The notes beneath the pieces are model-generated. The model did not search any database. It had not been told where the DNA came from and was given only the letters and a program-made list of their open reading frames with translations. Made by a program: the position numbers and the translations under genes. Positions 1 to 9,539 of a stretch of 29,463 bases of DNA are shown here, one piece after another. The stretch is taken from assembly GCA_003427395.1 (NCBI GenBank), contig BFEA01000003.1, positions 6,704,540-6,734,002 of the forward strand, in the 5' to 3' direction. Each line of letters starts with the position of its first letter. Positions within the stretch are counted from its first letter, which is position 1. The stretch is from Chara braunii (Eukaryota > Streptophyta > Charophyceae > Charales > Characeae).

Positions 1-65
1 CAATGAGAGGCCGGGGTCCTCACAATTCAACCCGGAGTTATCCATGACTAAGTACTGAGAAGAGG

Positions 66-218
66 AGATTCTCTTTTTTTTTCTTCTTCTTCTTTCTTTT
101 TTGTCCTTTCTTTTTTTTGTTCCTTTTTGTTTCTTTTTTCCGTTTAATTTCTTTAATTTCTTCTTTTCTCTTTTTCTTTTTTTTTTGTTCTTTTTCATTC
201 CTTTTGGGGATACCATAA
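66..218. repeat. T-rich polypyrimidine tract
   Basis: About 150 bases consist almost entirely of T and C on the plus strand, in irregular TTC/TTTC/T-run blocks. It is simple-sequence DNA. On the minus strand it forces a Lys/Glu-rich open frame that should not be taken as a gene. Confidence 0.85.
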
Positions 219-571
219 GCTAGAAATGTCCTGTGATGCATTTTGGGATCAGTCCTCTTGGGGCGACATCGGTTCATTAAACTTCATTTTTCTTTTCTAA
301 GACCAAGCTATATTTTTGTCGCAACTTCATTTTCACTGCCTACCTACCACTACTCTTAAGCCTATGCAGGGGACCCTTGCAAGCACAGCTACCTCTCATA
401 ATCAAGGGATGCATATTGGCCCCCGCTCTAATGGGGCCGCCATGGGGGGGGGGCAGGGGGGGTGCGAGGCTGGGCAAACTAATGTAAAGACGGAACATTT
501 TGCGAGTAGCTGCACCTCCCGTCTACTTCCCCCACCCCTATCGGGTAACAGCAGTGTCTAATCCCAACACT

Positions 572-573
<2 letters not shown>

Positions 574-631
<58 letters not shown>

Positions 632-632
632 A
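574..632. repeat. (CA)n microsatellite
   Basis: An uninterrupted CA dinucleotide run of about 29 units. It produces a His-Thr repeat in one open frame, which is an artefact. Confidence 0.97.
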
Positions 633-1490
633 CTTGCTATAGACTCAGTATAGAGGTAAAACTGTTTCGTTGTTGGAATGTCCCAACTAGAATGTGCTTC
701 TTTTTGTCTGCAATAGGACTAAGCTGCTTTAATTTTGGTTCTACTCATCTGGGTGGCTTAGGATCTGTTGTGGTGAAAATCCACAACACACATTCCAGTC
801 TTGCTAGCTCTCTGCTCTTGTAGTTTGAGCGGCTAGGCTCGGACCTGTACTAGCAGGTCACACTCATGGTAAGGCTTCTAAGTTCTAGCTATGGCATACT
901 TTTCTAATTCGACCAATGTAGTTGGGCCGGATAAATGCAAGGGCTTCTCCTACTGAGGTGGTTTGGTCAAAAGAGCTACCCCGACGCCATGCTCGCAACC
1001 GTGTGGAACAACGTCATCGCTGTCAATCTACACTAGCCAGGAATACTACATATCGAGTCTGATGCCAACAATGTGGTGACAACTTCTTCAGTGGTGCAGG
1101 TCTGCATATGCACCAGACAAGGGGTGCAACCACCTGTTCAACATATGCACGACGAGCAGCCACTTTGGGCACAAGCGCGGCTGATCAGCTTCCGCTTCTT
1201 GCATCTGACCCACCCATTTCTCATCCGCCTAGCCCCGCTTGCTCCCTTGCCCCAATTGACAATACCACCTTCTTATCACTTTATGGAGCCCCAGGCTGAA
1301 GATGATCTCTCTGCGGAGTGTTTACTAGAGCCAATGGAGTCAATACAGCTGGAGGAACCAGACAGAAACAGTTAAGACCACAATGAATCTCCGCCTACCG
1401 TGCAATCTGCAGAAGTGAATGAAACCCCCTCTGCTGCAGAATCAGATGATTTGATCGTGCTACAGCGAGGCCACTATGAGTACTATGCCA

Positions 1491-1559
1491 TTAATATATG
1501 TTTCCTCGCTTGCAATTGCAACCCGTTAATGTATGTCTCCTCGCTTGCAATTGCAACCC
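1491..1559 (+). repeat. 35-bp direct duplication in putative intron
   Basis: Two 34-base copies (1491-1524 and 1526-1559) that differ at only two positions lie side by side, with a period of 35. They sit between two coding-like blocks and just upstream of a TTTGCAG acceptor-like site, so they probably lie in an intron. Each copy contains the small palindrome TTGCAATTGCAA. Confidence 0.8.
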
Positions 1560-2831
1560 TTATATGCTTTCTGATTTAAATTTGCAGATATCGTCCACTG
1601 GATAGAAGAAGGCACCGTATTGTCTACCCAGAGGACGACAGTAGTGCTGGACCCGTTTTCCAGCAGGTGAAGCTCCCCACCAAAAGATGGAGCCTCCCTG
1701 GGAATGCTAGAGGGGTGTGCTCTTACCAGCTCCCCTAGCATAACCCGGGTGTGTTTTATATTTTTTTTTAAAAAGTATTGGACCTGGTGTGAACATAGAG
1801 GTCCTGTCTATGGCATTTATGGGAAGACGACTACAACTGCAACTTGCTCCACAGAATCACATGTTAGGCATGGATCCAAATATCCATGCGTACATAGTAC
1901 ATACATCTTGCATCGTCCAAGTCATTTCAGTGTTCTAACCTTTACGAATCATTCATGGACCCTATGGGACAATGGTGGTAGGGTGAACACGGCGGAAAGT
2001 ATTAGCTCTTTCTATCACCAGTAGGTAGATTCTCACTTGGTCTGGCTCGTCCATCAGGAACAGTATGTCTTTATGCACTTGCAAGCACTACAGCCTCCGG
2101 AGAGCAATCCAGATTAACCTCCTCCTTCCACCGTACATGGTCAGGCAGCATCCCAACCCTATGCAGATTGGACGGATTCTACCACGGACAGCCGTTGTGC
2201 CCTCCCATTGTGTCGTACAGAGCTACAGTTCGGTTAGCATGCACACAGCATAGCCTCTGCTCCAAACACTACCACGAAAACTACTCATCCCCCCCAGCCC
2301 CTAATTATTTGCCCTGCATGCCATCGTGGCCTTGATTTGTCATACTTAAAATAGTTGCGAACGTCATTCTGCTTTCCTGCTGGTATGTCAGCAACATAAC
2401 ATGTGTCATCATGGTTCCAGGAAGCTATCACAGAAAGGGTGTGTCCCTACTGTGTGGACTATCCCCGATGCCTTCATCCTCCACATCCTCTCCTAGCATG
2501 TCTCACATAGAGTGTTGGGCAACCACTTACTGCAACCGCAAACGGATTTCCTTCTTTGTTGCTAGACGAACGATAGACCCAGCAGCTTGAGGAGGAAAAT
2601 AAACTACCATATGAACCACCTATAGAGCGCTGTACTGGAAGGTTATCACCACCAGGGCGAGCTGCTGCAGACCAAATCCTGCAGCAGTCAAACACCCGTG
2701 CTTGGGATCAATCCCCGTCTTCGTATGCCCATAGAGAGGGGATAAATACTGGGGAAACCCAAAAAACGTGCTCAATGCCGCTCCCTGATGACCCACATAA
2801 GATTCAACTATCATCTGGTTCGCATGCCTTG

Positions 2832-3149
2832 TGCATTGAGGACTATGAAGGGATATCCGATGTGTGTTTTTGTTTTCATGTGTATGATGACAGTCAATAC
2901 TGCACTCATGTACGACACCCTGACATGCTATGTCCAATTTGTAGACAGGAACTGGAACGATAATGCCTCTACAATTGCGGTCAGTGCGCCTCCGTCTTCC
3001 TAGAATGTAGGAGGCACGTAGTCTGTGACATATGTCTATGTCGTGCCATTCGATGCAGTGACTGCTACTACGAGAATTGGATGTGATGCCTCTACAGTGC
3101 ACATCTGAACCAGTCCTTTCTGGTTTGTAGGGGTCACCACGTACAGTAG
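2832..3149 (+). pseudogene. tandem 41-residue RING-like (C3HC4) modules, decayed
   Basis: One frame carries Zn-ligand patterns that repeat every 123 bp (41 codons). Module B has Cys codons at 2976, 2985, 3006, His at 3015, and Cys at 3024, 3033, 3054, 3063: C-x2-C-x6-C-x2-H-x2-C-x2-C-x6-C-x2-C, including VFLECRRHVVC, which closely resembles the core of IAP-type RING fingers. Its first loop is shorter than usual. Module A ends with C-P-I-C-R-Q-E-L (2931-2954), the classic RING tail, and retains C2832, C2865, C2871, H2877 and C2901. Module C (3087-3147) keeps the CLY start and the FLVCRGHH core, then stops. The modules are separated by TAA (2961) and TGA (3084), so the array cannot be read as a single exon today. 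RING domains recruit E2 enzymes for ubiquitin transfer; whether this one ever did is inference. Confidence 0.42.
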
Positions 3150-3289
3150 GCAACAACTGCTCCTCAACTCCAAATCTCTGCAACCCAAACACAGACTGGC
3201 CCCTTGTGCCATTCTAGAGTAGACTGCTTCAGCGGTGAGTATTAAGAACCTTGTGCATCATATCTTTGTTCGAGAGGTGGTTAACGGGT

Positions 3290-3304
3290 CCACTAATATT
3301 CAAC
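3290..3304. repeat. left target-site duplication of the SINE array
   Basis: CCACTAATATTCAAC, an exact 15-base match to 4205-4219. It lies directly outside the first tRNA-like head. Its length is typical of LINE-mediated insertion. Confidence 0.8.
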
Positions 3305-4204
3305 CAATGAACCGGTTAAGTGGTCCACCTCTTTGGTGGTAGGTCATAGGTTCAATTCCTAGTGAGTTGATCTTGGACTTCTTGTGTATAACAAGCACTA
3401 ATGAACCGGTCGGACGCCCTTGCAATAGTGTTTGGTTGAAGTCTGGCCGGTGCCGTGAGTTGTCCCTCACGTGCATTCGGGTCGAGTCGAGTCTGGGTAC
3501 ACTGGGTCATGGTTGATCCATGCTGGGGTGGGGTGAAATGTCCCTCACGGGGCTTCACTCTCATCCCATCTCACTTTACCTATTGGTTAAGTGATCCACC
3601 TCTTTGGTGGTAGGTCATAGGTTCAATTCCTAGTGAGTTGATCTTGGGCGTCTTGTGTATAACAAGCACTAATCAACCGGTCGGACGCCCTTGCAATAGT
3701 GCTTGGTTGGCTGGTGCCATGAGTTGTCCCTCATGTGCATTCGGGTCGAGTCGAGTCTGGGTACACCGGGTTATGGTTGATCCATGCTGGGGTGGGATGA
3801 AATGTCCCTCACGGGGCTTCACTTTCATCCCAGCTCACTTTACCTATTGGTTAAGTGATCCACCTCTTTGGTGGTAGGTCATAGGTTCAATTCCTGGTGA
3901 GTTGATATTGGGCTTCTTGTGTATAACAAGCACTAATGAACCCGTCAAACGCCCTTGCAATAGTGCTTGGTTGAAGTCTGGCCAGTGCCATGAGTTGTCC
4001 CTCGCGTACATTCGGGTCAAGTCGAGTCTGGGTACACCGGGTCATGGTTGATTCATGCTGGGGTGGGGTGAAATGTCCCTCACAGGGCTTCACTTTCACC
4101 CCAGCGCACTTTACCTATTGGTTAAGTGATCCACCTCTTTGGTAGGTCATAGGTTCAATTCCTAGTGAGCTGATCTTGGACTTCTTGTGTATAACAAGAA
4201 AAAA

Positions 4205-4219
4205 CCACTAATATTCAAC
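4205..4219. repeat. right target-site duplication of the SINE array
   Basis: CCACTAATATTCAAC directly after the terminal A-run (4200-4204), identical to 3290-3304. Confidence 0.8.
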
Positions 4220-4234
4220 ATTTACACAGGTACT

Positions 4235-4410
4235 GAAGTTTTGAAAGTAGGGGGAAGGGGCGGAGGTTCAGGTTTTTCACCATCTTCACCACTTCAAAGT
4301 TTTTGGAATCGTCAACGTTAATATACATCTAGACTATGAAATTTCTGGAATTTTTGGAGTGGTGAAGGTGCTGAAAATTATGAACAACCTCTCCTTAAAC
4401 CACCACTACC
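4235..4410. repeat. imperfect long palindrome, MITE-like
   Basis: The left arm near 4262-4296 (GGTTCAGG, TTTTTCACC, CTTCACCACTTC) pairs imperfectly with the right arm near 4354-4395 (GAGTGGTGAAGGTGCTGAAAA, AACAACCTC). I see no gene in 4220-4643. This could be a non-autonomous DNA transposon (MITE) or an old hairpin locus. No clear flanking target duplication was found. Confidence 0.4.
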
Positions 4411-5082
4411 TCCGAGCCTGTTTTTGTCAACCCCAATTTTCACTGCGTACCGAGTTTTGTCGAGCCTAGGTTCCGTTTTATTTCTGATCTGGTACTCTCC
4501 TGAAAAGAAAAAGAAAAAAAAGTGCGGCCAGACTTTCAAAAAACGACCCACTCGCAGCCAAAAGAAAATAAAAGAAAAAAAACAGACACCCCTTTCAACG
4601 TGATACCTGGTAGATACCTAGCCCAAAGTCGTTGTGTGAGTATTATAATGAACCCAGTATGGCAGATACTCATCAGACGCCGAGGTACAAGTAGTCTCAG
4701 ATCTGTAAAAAGTCTCCAGTTAATGTGAAGTGATATCTGAAACAGTATCTCGTTACCAATAGACGAAGAGAGTGGAGGGGGAATAGACAGAGGAGAAGGT
4801 GGAAGAGATAATTACACAAGAGTAGTCACAATCCTTCCCACTCCTTCTTCGGGCTTCCCCTCGCCTCCACGTCAACAACCAATATACAGTAACAAGTCTG
4901 ATAAATCCTGATCACACAGAAGTGCCACATGGCACTCTTATCTCGCGGAGACCATGAAGACAACATCAGTATACGGTAACGACGTCAACCTCAGGTGAGT
5001 ACTAGATCCCAATCATCCACAGATTCCGATCTCCCTCCTTGTCGCAACCAGTCACCTCATGTAGACAGCGTGGCCAATGCCA

Positions 5083-5345
5083 CGTCAGCTATAGAGACAT
5101 GTGGCATGCGCCACATCATCAATGAAGATAGATGGCAGCGCCACATCAGCAACACAATGCAGACAGATGGCAGTGCCACATCAGCAATGTAGACAAGTGG
5201 CATGCGCCACATTAGCCATGTAGACAAGTGGCATGCGTCATATCAGCAATGTAGACAAGTGGTATGCGCCACATCAGCAATGCAGACAAGTGGCATGCGC
5301 CACATCAGCCATGTAGACAAGTGGCATGTGCCATATCAGCAATGG
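5083..5345. repeat. ~31-bp minisatellite with hairpin core, 3' LTR
   Basis: About eight units of the type ATGTAGACAAGTGGCATGCG followed by CCACATCAGC. Each unit contains GTGGC-ATGC-GCCAC, a self-complementary stem. Several units carry CCACATCA in place of CCACGTCA. A matching array is in the other LTR. Confidence 0.88.
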
Positions 5346-5405
5346 TTGGCGCACAGTAGAGAAAGCGCCAGCGTGCTGCCACAGTCTTGCGTCGTCGTGC
5401 ACAGC

Positions 5406-5493
5406 GCCAGCGTCAAGCCAGCGTCGAGCCAGCGTCAAGCCAGCGTCAAGCCAGCGTCAAGCCAGCGTCGAGCCAGCGTCGAACCAGCGTCAA
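5406..5493. repeat. 11-bp minisatellite GCCAGCGTCAA, 3' LTR
   Basis: Eight consecutive 11-base units GCCAGCGTC(A/G)A. The other LTR has ten such units (13154-13263), so copy number changed after or during insertion. Confidence 0.9.
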
Positions 5494-5880
5494 GGCAGCA
5501 TAGCAAGACTGAATGTTGACCACCCGGAGACCCAGCCTTATGTTGCATTTGGCAAGGTTGTCTCGCTTCAAGTCCCCTTTCCACAGTCGTACTGATTGAC
5601 GCACAGTCGAGGGTCTGGATTGTACAGTTGCAGATTTCCCCTTGGTCCTGATGTTGTCTGGGTACCTGCATACAAACAAGTGTGTGCGTCTGATCGGTGG
5701 CCTGGGCTGGGTACACTTTGACTTTGACTATTGGATGTCTGACAGTTGACTTTAGTTAATTGTCACACGTTCAGGTCTTGAATCTTTTTGTGGGGTTCTT
5801 TTCCCCCTTCGGCCTGGGACTGAGTGCGGCCTGGTAAGGCCCTTAGACAATCTACGAGACATACGACATGGGTTATTGCA

Positions 5881-5894
5881 TTCCTGCCGGCCCA
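5881..5894 (-). other. candidate polypurine tract of gypsy element 1
   Basis: On the minus strand GGGCCGGCAGGAA lies immediately before the 3' LTR start (TGCAATAA). It is in the right place for plus-strand priming but only moderately purine-rich, so the call rests on position. Confidence 0.4.
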
Positions 5895-5922
5895 ATTTTC
5901 GAGTTTCGTCGCAGAAAAGACA

Positions 5923-6490
5923 TTAATTTCCTTTCAACCGACATTTGTATGTAGCAACAATGTCAGGAGCAGTAGGTAAGAGTTCTTTCTTACTAAACCA
6001 ACTGGCTTCAGATGGAGGTTGAGATTTGAACTATACCTTATACTGCTTTTGTGGTCTTCCTCTGCCACCTGTAGAGAAATAGCCATGTTTCAAAATCTTC
6101 TCAACTTCATATCCTCCATTCATGGAGGGTGGAAACATAAATGGCCTGTTACGAAATTTATCTCCTTCTACATACGGTAGCAGTTTAAACGCATGGAAGA
6201 TAGGATAGGTCCTTAGGTGTGGGGGTACGTCTATCCGATACGAAGGTCCATTTGTATCCCCAATCACCTTGAGAACTTCGCAGGGTCCATAATAGACAGG
6301 CAACAGTTTTTGAGATACGTTTTTTTCTAAGGCAAATTCTTTAGACTTTACCCATACCAGATCTCCTTGGAATTGCGATGGCCGATGATGTTTGTTGGCC
6401 TGCTCAATCATCTGAACTTGGGCTTTTTGTATATTTTCTTTTACCTTTTTAGTATCTTTTTCATACAAAACTGCAAATTCAGGGGTTCCT
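5923..6490 (-). pseudogene. gypsy 1 integrase C-terminus and chromodomain
   Basis: This is the C-terminal end of the polyprotein. The first part shows the GPY/F-type integrase module (LLPVYYGPCEVLKVIG, then AYRIDVPPHLR-like wording and FHAFKLLPY). It is followed by GGYEVEKILKHG and, after a TAG at 6031-6033, by PPSEASWFSKKELLP and IVATYK, the normal end of a chromodomain. The TAG stands where Gln would be expected (K-V-x-F), a CAG-to-TAG change. The natural end is TAA at 5923-5925. Chromodomains of chromoviruses bind modified histone tails and bias integration to heterochromatin. Confidence 0.8.
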
Positions 6491-7370
6491 GGGGGTAGCC
6501 TCTGAATTTGATCCCGAGTTAAAGCATCAATGGGACGTCGAGGCTTCCAACCTTTATGTACTGCATTAGGTGTCCTACATGTAACAGTATGTATACTGTT
6601 ATTATAAGCACTAACAATTTTAGGTAAGTTCTCATCCCAATCTATTTGATCGGGTCAGACATACATCTGCAAAAGTTGTTGGCATAGACGATTCATTTGT
6701 TCAGTTTGGCCATTCGTTTCAGGATGTCTACCTGATGACATGGTCAACCTGGTGTCATAGACTTCCATCAACTTTTGCCATTGTAGACTAGTGAACCAAA
6801 CATCCCTATCAAAGACAATGGTTTTCGGGAATCCATACTCAGAAACCCATCGCATCTGGAACTTTTGGATGACTAATTCGGTTTTGGCTTGGGCAGGCAA
6901 AGGAATGAATATAGCATACTTTGAGAATTTATCTACAATGACCATTACCTGACTGTTGCCATTTCGACTCTTAGTGAGACTCATAAAGTCTATAGAGATA
7001 GACTCACCTGGCTCACTTGGAATAGGCAATGGTCTCGGCAGTCCCAACGGATCCTAATGCATGGGCTTGTTCCCTTGACAAACGAGACAAGTCCGCACAT
7101 ACGTTAGTACATCCTCTTTCATTCCTTCTCATTCAAAGCGTTCCTGAACATCGGCATACGTCTTCTTAAAATCAAAGTAACCCTCAACATCATGGCATTC
7201 CCCAATGATTAAACTCTTGATTTGTTCTTGGTAAGGGATGCATAATCGTTCTTCGGTTTTATCCACGTAGAAGAGTAAGCCATCAGTCATTTGATACTCT
7301 GAGAATAGTTCAGGGTTCTTTCATAGGGTCCCAATAATAGGATTTCAAATAGGATCACTCTCAAAACCCT
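6491..7370 (-). pseudogene. gypsy 1 integrase (zinc-binding domain and DDE core)
   Basis: The catalytic triad is intact: D at 6988-6990 (SISIDFM), D at 6808-6810 (IVFDRDVWF) and E 36 residues later (TNGQTEQMNR), giving the canonical D-35-E spacing. Upstream the HHCC zinc-binding domain is readable (ECHD...C-L-V-C at about 7080-7195), but its second His position reads Tyr (GYFD where GHFG is usual). In-frame stops: TGA at 6655-6657 (Arg expected), TAG before DPLGL near 7052 (Gln expected), TGA before EGM near 7123 (Trp expected), and two TGAs near 7322 and 7349. A frameshift separates it from RNase H near 7373. Confidence 0.85.
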
Positions 7371-7950
7371 TACCGTGCCTTACGCGTTTGTTCCTTCAGT
7401 TCATTCCCAATATCGAGATAGGAGACAATGGTTCCAAAGAAATCTGCGCGTCTGGACAAAGCATCCGCAACAACGTTAGACTTTCCTTTGATTGTTTTTA
7501 ACTCAAAATCAAAGGTATCAATGAAAGCGGACCATCTTACTAGCTTATCAGAGAGTCTCGACTGTGTCTTAATCCATTTCAGAGTAGAATGATTTGAATA
7601 GACGGTAAAGTGTTTCCTTAACAAGTAGTGTTTCTAGGTGTCTAGTGCAGAGACCAAGACATACAACTCCCTTTCATAGGTAGAGTTGGTCACTTTCTCT
7701 TTTGGAAGTCTCCTCCACATAAACCCTATTGGTCTATATCCCTTACTGTTGTTCTGTTGTAGCACAACGCCAATCTCATACTGACCTGCGTCAAACGTGA
7801 CGATGAAAGGAAGAGAAGGGTCAACAATCTTTAAGACAAGGTAGTGAGTCAGAACATGCTTTAATGTCCTAAACAATGACTCACAATCTTTGTCCCACAA
7901 CCAAGGTTTTTCCTTCTTCAGCAGTCTTCTCATAGGAGCAACTACCAAAA
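7370..7950 (-). pseudogene. gypsy 1 RNase H domain
   Basis: RNase H removes the RNA strand after reverse transcription. Readable landmarks are FIVTFDAGQYEIGVVL (first catalytic Asp), STYERELYVLVSAL (catalytic Glu), and VYSNHSTLKW, where the family normally has Asp in place of Asn (codon at 7592-7594). It ends with the typical KSNVVADALSRR. A TAG at 7634-7636 replaces the Trp normally found before KHYLL. A frameshift near 7950 (inside an AACTTCTTTT run) disconnects it from RT, and another near 7373 from integrase. Confidence 0.87.
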
Positions 7951-8760
7951 GAAGTTTTTGACGAACTTTCTGTAGTAACTACCAAGTCCTGTAAAATATC
8001 TCAACTCTATTATAGTCTTAGGTTGGAGCCAGTCTCAGATTGTTGTGATCTTCTTTTCTTCAGGCCTTAGTCCTTCTTCGTTCACTATATGCCCTAAGTA
8101 CAAGACTTCAGGCTTAGCAAACTCAGACTTCTTCGGGTTTAGTTTAAAGTTGCCTTCGCGCAACTTCTGCAAAACCATTCGTAGATGTTTCTCACGGTCT
8201 TCTAGTATCTTACTATACACTAAAATGTCATCGAGATAAACTATTACGAACTGGTCCAGCCATTGACGAAACAATTCATTCATTGACCTTTGAAAGGTCA
8301 CACGTGCATTAGTCAATCCAAACGGCATAACCACGAACTTGTAGTGACCATACCTTGTTCAAAAAGTCGTTTTGTATTGATCCTCAGGAGCCACCTCGAT
8401 CTGGTGGTACCCTGACTTCAGATGAGTCTTACTGAAGTACCTGCAGCCTTGCAACTGGTCCAACAGGTCGTCAATGCGTGGAAGTGGTTCCGCATTTTTC
8501 ACAATGACGGAATTCATCCCTCTATAGTCAATGCATAGTCTGAGCTCACCTTCCTTTTTGGGCATGAATAAGATAGGGGCACCATAAGGAGATGAGTTAG
8601 GGCAAATCCATCCCTTGTCAGTAAGTTCTTGCAGCTGTTTTCGAAGTTCCTCAAGTTCTCTGGGAGACATTCGGTAGATGGGACCCTTGGGAATCTTGCT
8701 TCCGGGAATAATCTCGATCGTGTGCTTAATAGCACGCTCAGTGATTCCTGTCGGTTCAGT
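7951..8760 (-). pseudogene. gypsy 1 reverse transcriptase
   Basis: Canonical Ty3/gypsy RT blocks are present in order: IYRMSPRELEELRKQL, APILFMPKKEGELRLCIDYR, FSKTHLKSGYHQIEV, VMPFGLTNA and VYLDDILVYSK. The YLDD active site is at 8227-8238 with both aspartates kept. A single TGA at 8359-8361 interrupts the frame just after KTTF, where Arg is normally found; a second TGA near 8035 precedes DWL, again an Arg position. NA-P-x-TFQ reads NARVTFQ here. Beyond the second stop the thumb/connection (ELRYFTGLGSYYRKFVKNF) is still readable. Confidence 0.9.
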
Positions 8761-9489
8761 CTGCAAGTCCTTATATTCGTCGAGAAGTTTTTTAATAGAA
8801 GGAGGATAGGATGAGGAACACTCACCGACTCGTTTAACGAGTACCATCATTAAATCCTGATCCAACTTTTTCTTCGAGACCATCGATCGGAAGCCTGGGT
8901 AACTCATACAACAGAAAAACATAGTAGAGTCAGAGCCAGACCTATGGTACAACTTTATTGCTCGAAGGTCGGACTTCTCGTCCTTTAGTTTTACAATCTT
9001 TTCTTTGAATTTAACTTTTGGGTCGTATTCCTCATGCCAATTCATACTCAGAATCAAGTCAAAGGGCAATTTTTTCTCTAGAAGGAGGGATACTTCATGT
9101 AGGATTTTATTTCCTTCCTTAGTCCGGAAATAACACTTGACACGATCGACGTATTGAAAGACAGTGATCGTGCTTTTGTCAGCCAGCATAGATGTGATAG
9201 GTCGAGGTAAATGTTTTACTTTCATTCCCAAATGCAATTTGCGTATTGCCTTCTCTGAAATGTAAGACCGCGTCGATCCTAGATTTAACACTGCACCAAC
9301 TCGCGTTTGCGCAATCTCAATATCCGCGATCATTAACTCACCCTTAGACTTTGCTTTCTTAGCCTACGAACTTTGAAGTGCTTCGAGTTCATCACCGAGT
9401 TCATCAAGGGAATCGTTCAGTGAGACAGAGCAAAGAACAGTGTCAGGGTGCTCTGGACGATGGGTTGAAGAAGAGTCATCCTCTGCCAT
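8761..9489 (-). pseudogene. gypsy 1 protease and protease-RT linker
   Basis: The readable frame starts at ATG 9487-9489 (MAEDDSSST) and passes a TAG near 9364 where Gln is likely. The aspartic protease active site is recognisable as VLNLGSTRSYIS (Asn codon at 9283-9285), aligned to the family D-S/T/C-G-A/S-T. The catalytic Asp is therefore Asn, a GAT-to-AAT change, so even a stop-free copy would lack protease activity. The flap and the second half (LPFDLILSMNW) are conserved. A ~150-residue linker leads to RT. Confidence 0.78.
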
Positions 9490-9539
9490 AAGAGTTGAGA
9501 GGTTAGAAGGGTTATTGGCGCCTTAACTTTATCTACACC

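Larger units (their letters stand above)
1..961. other. non-coding, low-complexity left flank
   Basis: I see no gene here. Short open frames are driven by the T-rich tract and the CA repeat and show no recognisable domain. The stretch contains a pyrimidine-rich block (66-218), a G-run (445-461) and a (CA)n microsatellite. Just before the end, the frame that becomes coding-like at 962 is broken by several stops, so an exon boundary could lie near 940-961, but no convincing acceptor was picked out. Confidence 0.5.
962..3234 (+). pseudogene. gene-like plus-strand region ending in tandem RING modules, spliced or decayed
   Basis: Not a recognised named gene. From 962 one frame reads protein-like (for example FGQKSYPDAMLATVWNN) through 1500 with two stops. 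After a 35-bp direct repeat and an acceptor-like TTTGCAG at 1581-1587, the same frame continues with a good stretch (YRPLDRRRHRIVYPEDD) to about 1735. From about 1941 another frame reads protein-like to 3234, rich in Gln, Pro and Thr, with a C-x2-C pair at 2310/2319 and another at 2442/2451, and then the RING-like modules. Stops in this second frame (near 2025, 2115, 2235, 2352, 2397, 2508, 2574, 2961, 3084 and 3147) are mostly one C-to-T change from Gln or Arg codons. GTGAGT at 3235 is a strong donor, so the region may continue beyond the SINE insertion. It could be a multi-exon host gene in which some stops lie in introns, a pseudogene, or part of an undescribed transposon. It appears to encode a Zn-binding, possibly E3-ligase-like protein; the function is inference. 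Confidence 0.4.
3290..4219 (+). mobile_element. tandem multimeric tRNA-derived SINE with 15-bp target-site duplication
   Basis: Three full units (starting 3315, 3586 and 3850; periods 271, 264, 271) and one 5' partial unit (4121-about 4200) lie head to tail. Each starts with a tRNA-like head: A-box-like TGGTTAAGTGA (3584-3594 in unit 2; GGTTAAGTGG in unit 1) and a perfect B box GGTTCAATTCC (3349-3359, 3620-3630, 3884-3894, 4152-4162). Between them CCAC-CTCTTTG-GTGG can fold as an anticodon arm. The unit then has CTTGTgtataACAAG, a small hairpin. In units 1-3 about 190 bases of body follow; in the last unit the hairpin runs straight into A5. The 15-mer at 3290-3304 recurs exactly at 4205-4219, flanking the whole array, so the array was inserted as one retroposed unit. 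SINEs rely on LINE reverse transcriptase. Short open frames inside (for example 3352-3564 and 3887-4099) are shadows of the repeat. Confidence 0.8.
4644..5880 (-). repeat. 3' LTR of gypsy element 1
   Basis: Homologous to 12431-13650 along its whole length. On the minus strand it begins TGCAATAA and ends ...CATTATA, where the terminal CA of the other copy is changed to TA. It contains two internal minisatellites: a ~31-bp array (5083-5345) and an 11-bp array (5406-5493, 8 units). The last 250 bases before the internal region are well conserved between copies. Confidence 0.92.

Noticed and set aside
2620-3192. 190-codon open frame on the minus strand
   Set aside because: It is antisense to the plus-strand RING modules, where the Cys/His periodicity is far more specific; the minus-strand translation shows no domain.
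5083-5345. CRISPR array, because of regular ~31-bp repeats
   Set aside because: Repeats are contiguous without unique spacers, lie within LTRs of a eukaryotic retrotransposon, and occur in both LTRs.
5202-5716. Open frames with Ala-Ser-Val repeats in the LTR
   Set aside because: They translate the 11-bp and 31-bp minisatellites and have equal counterparts on the opposite strand.
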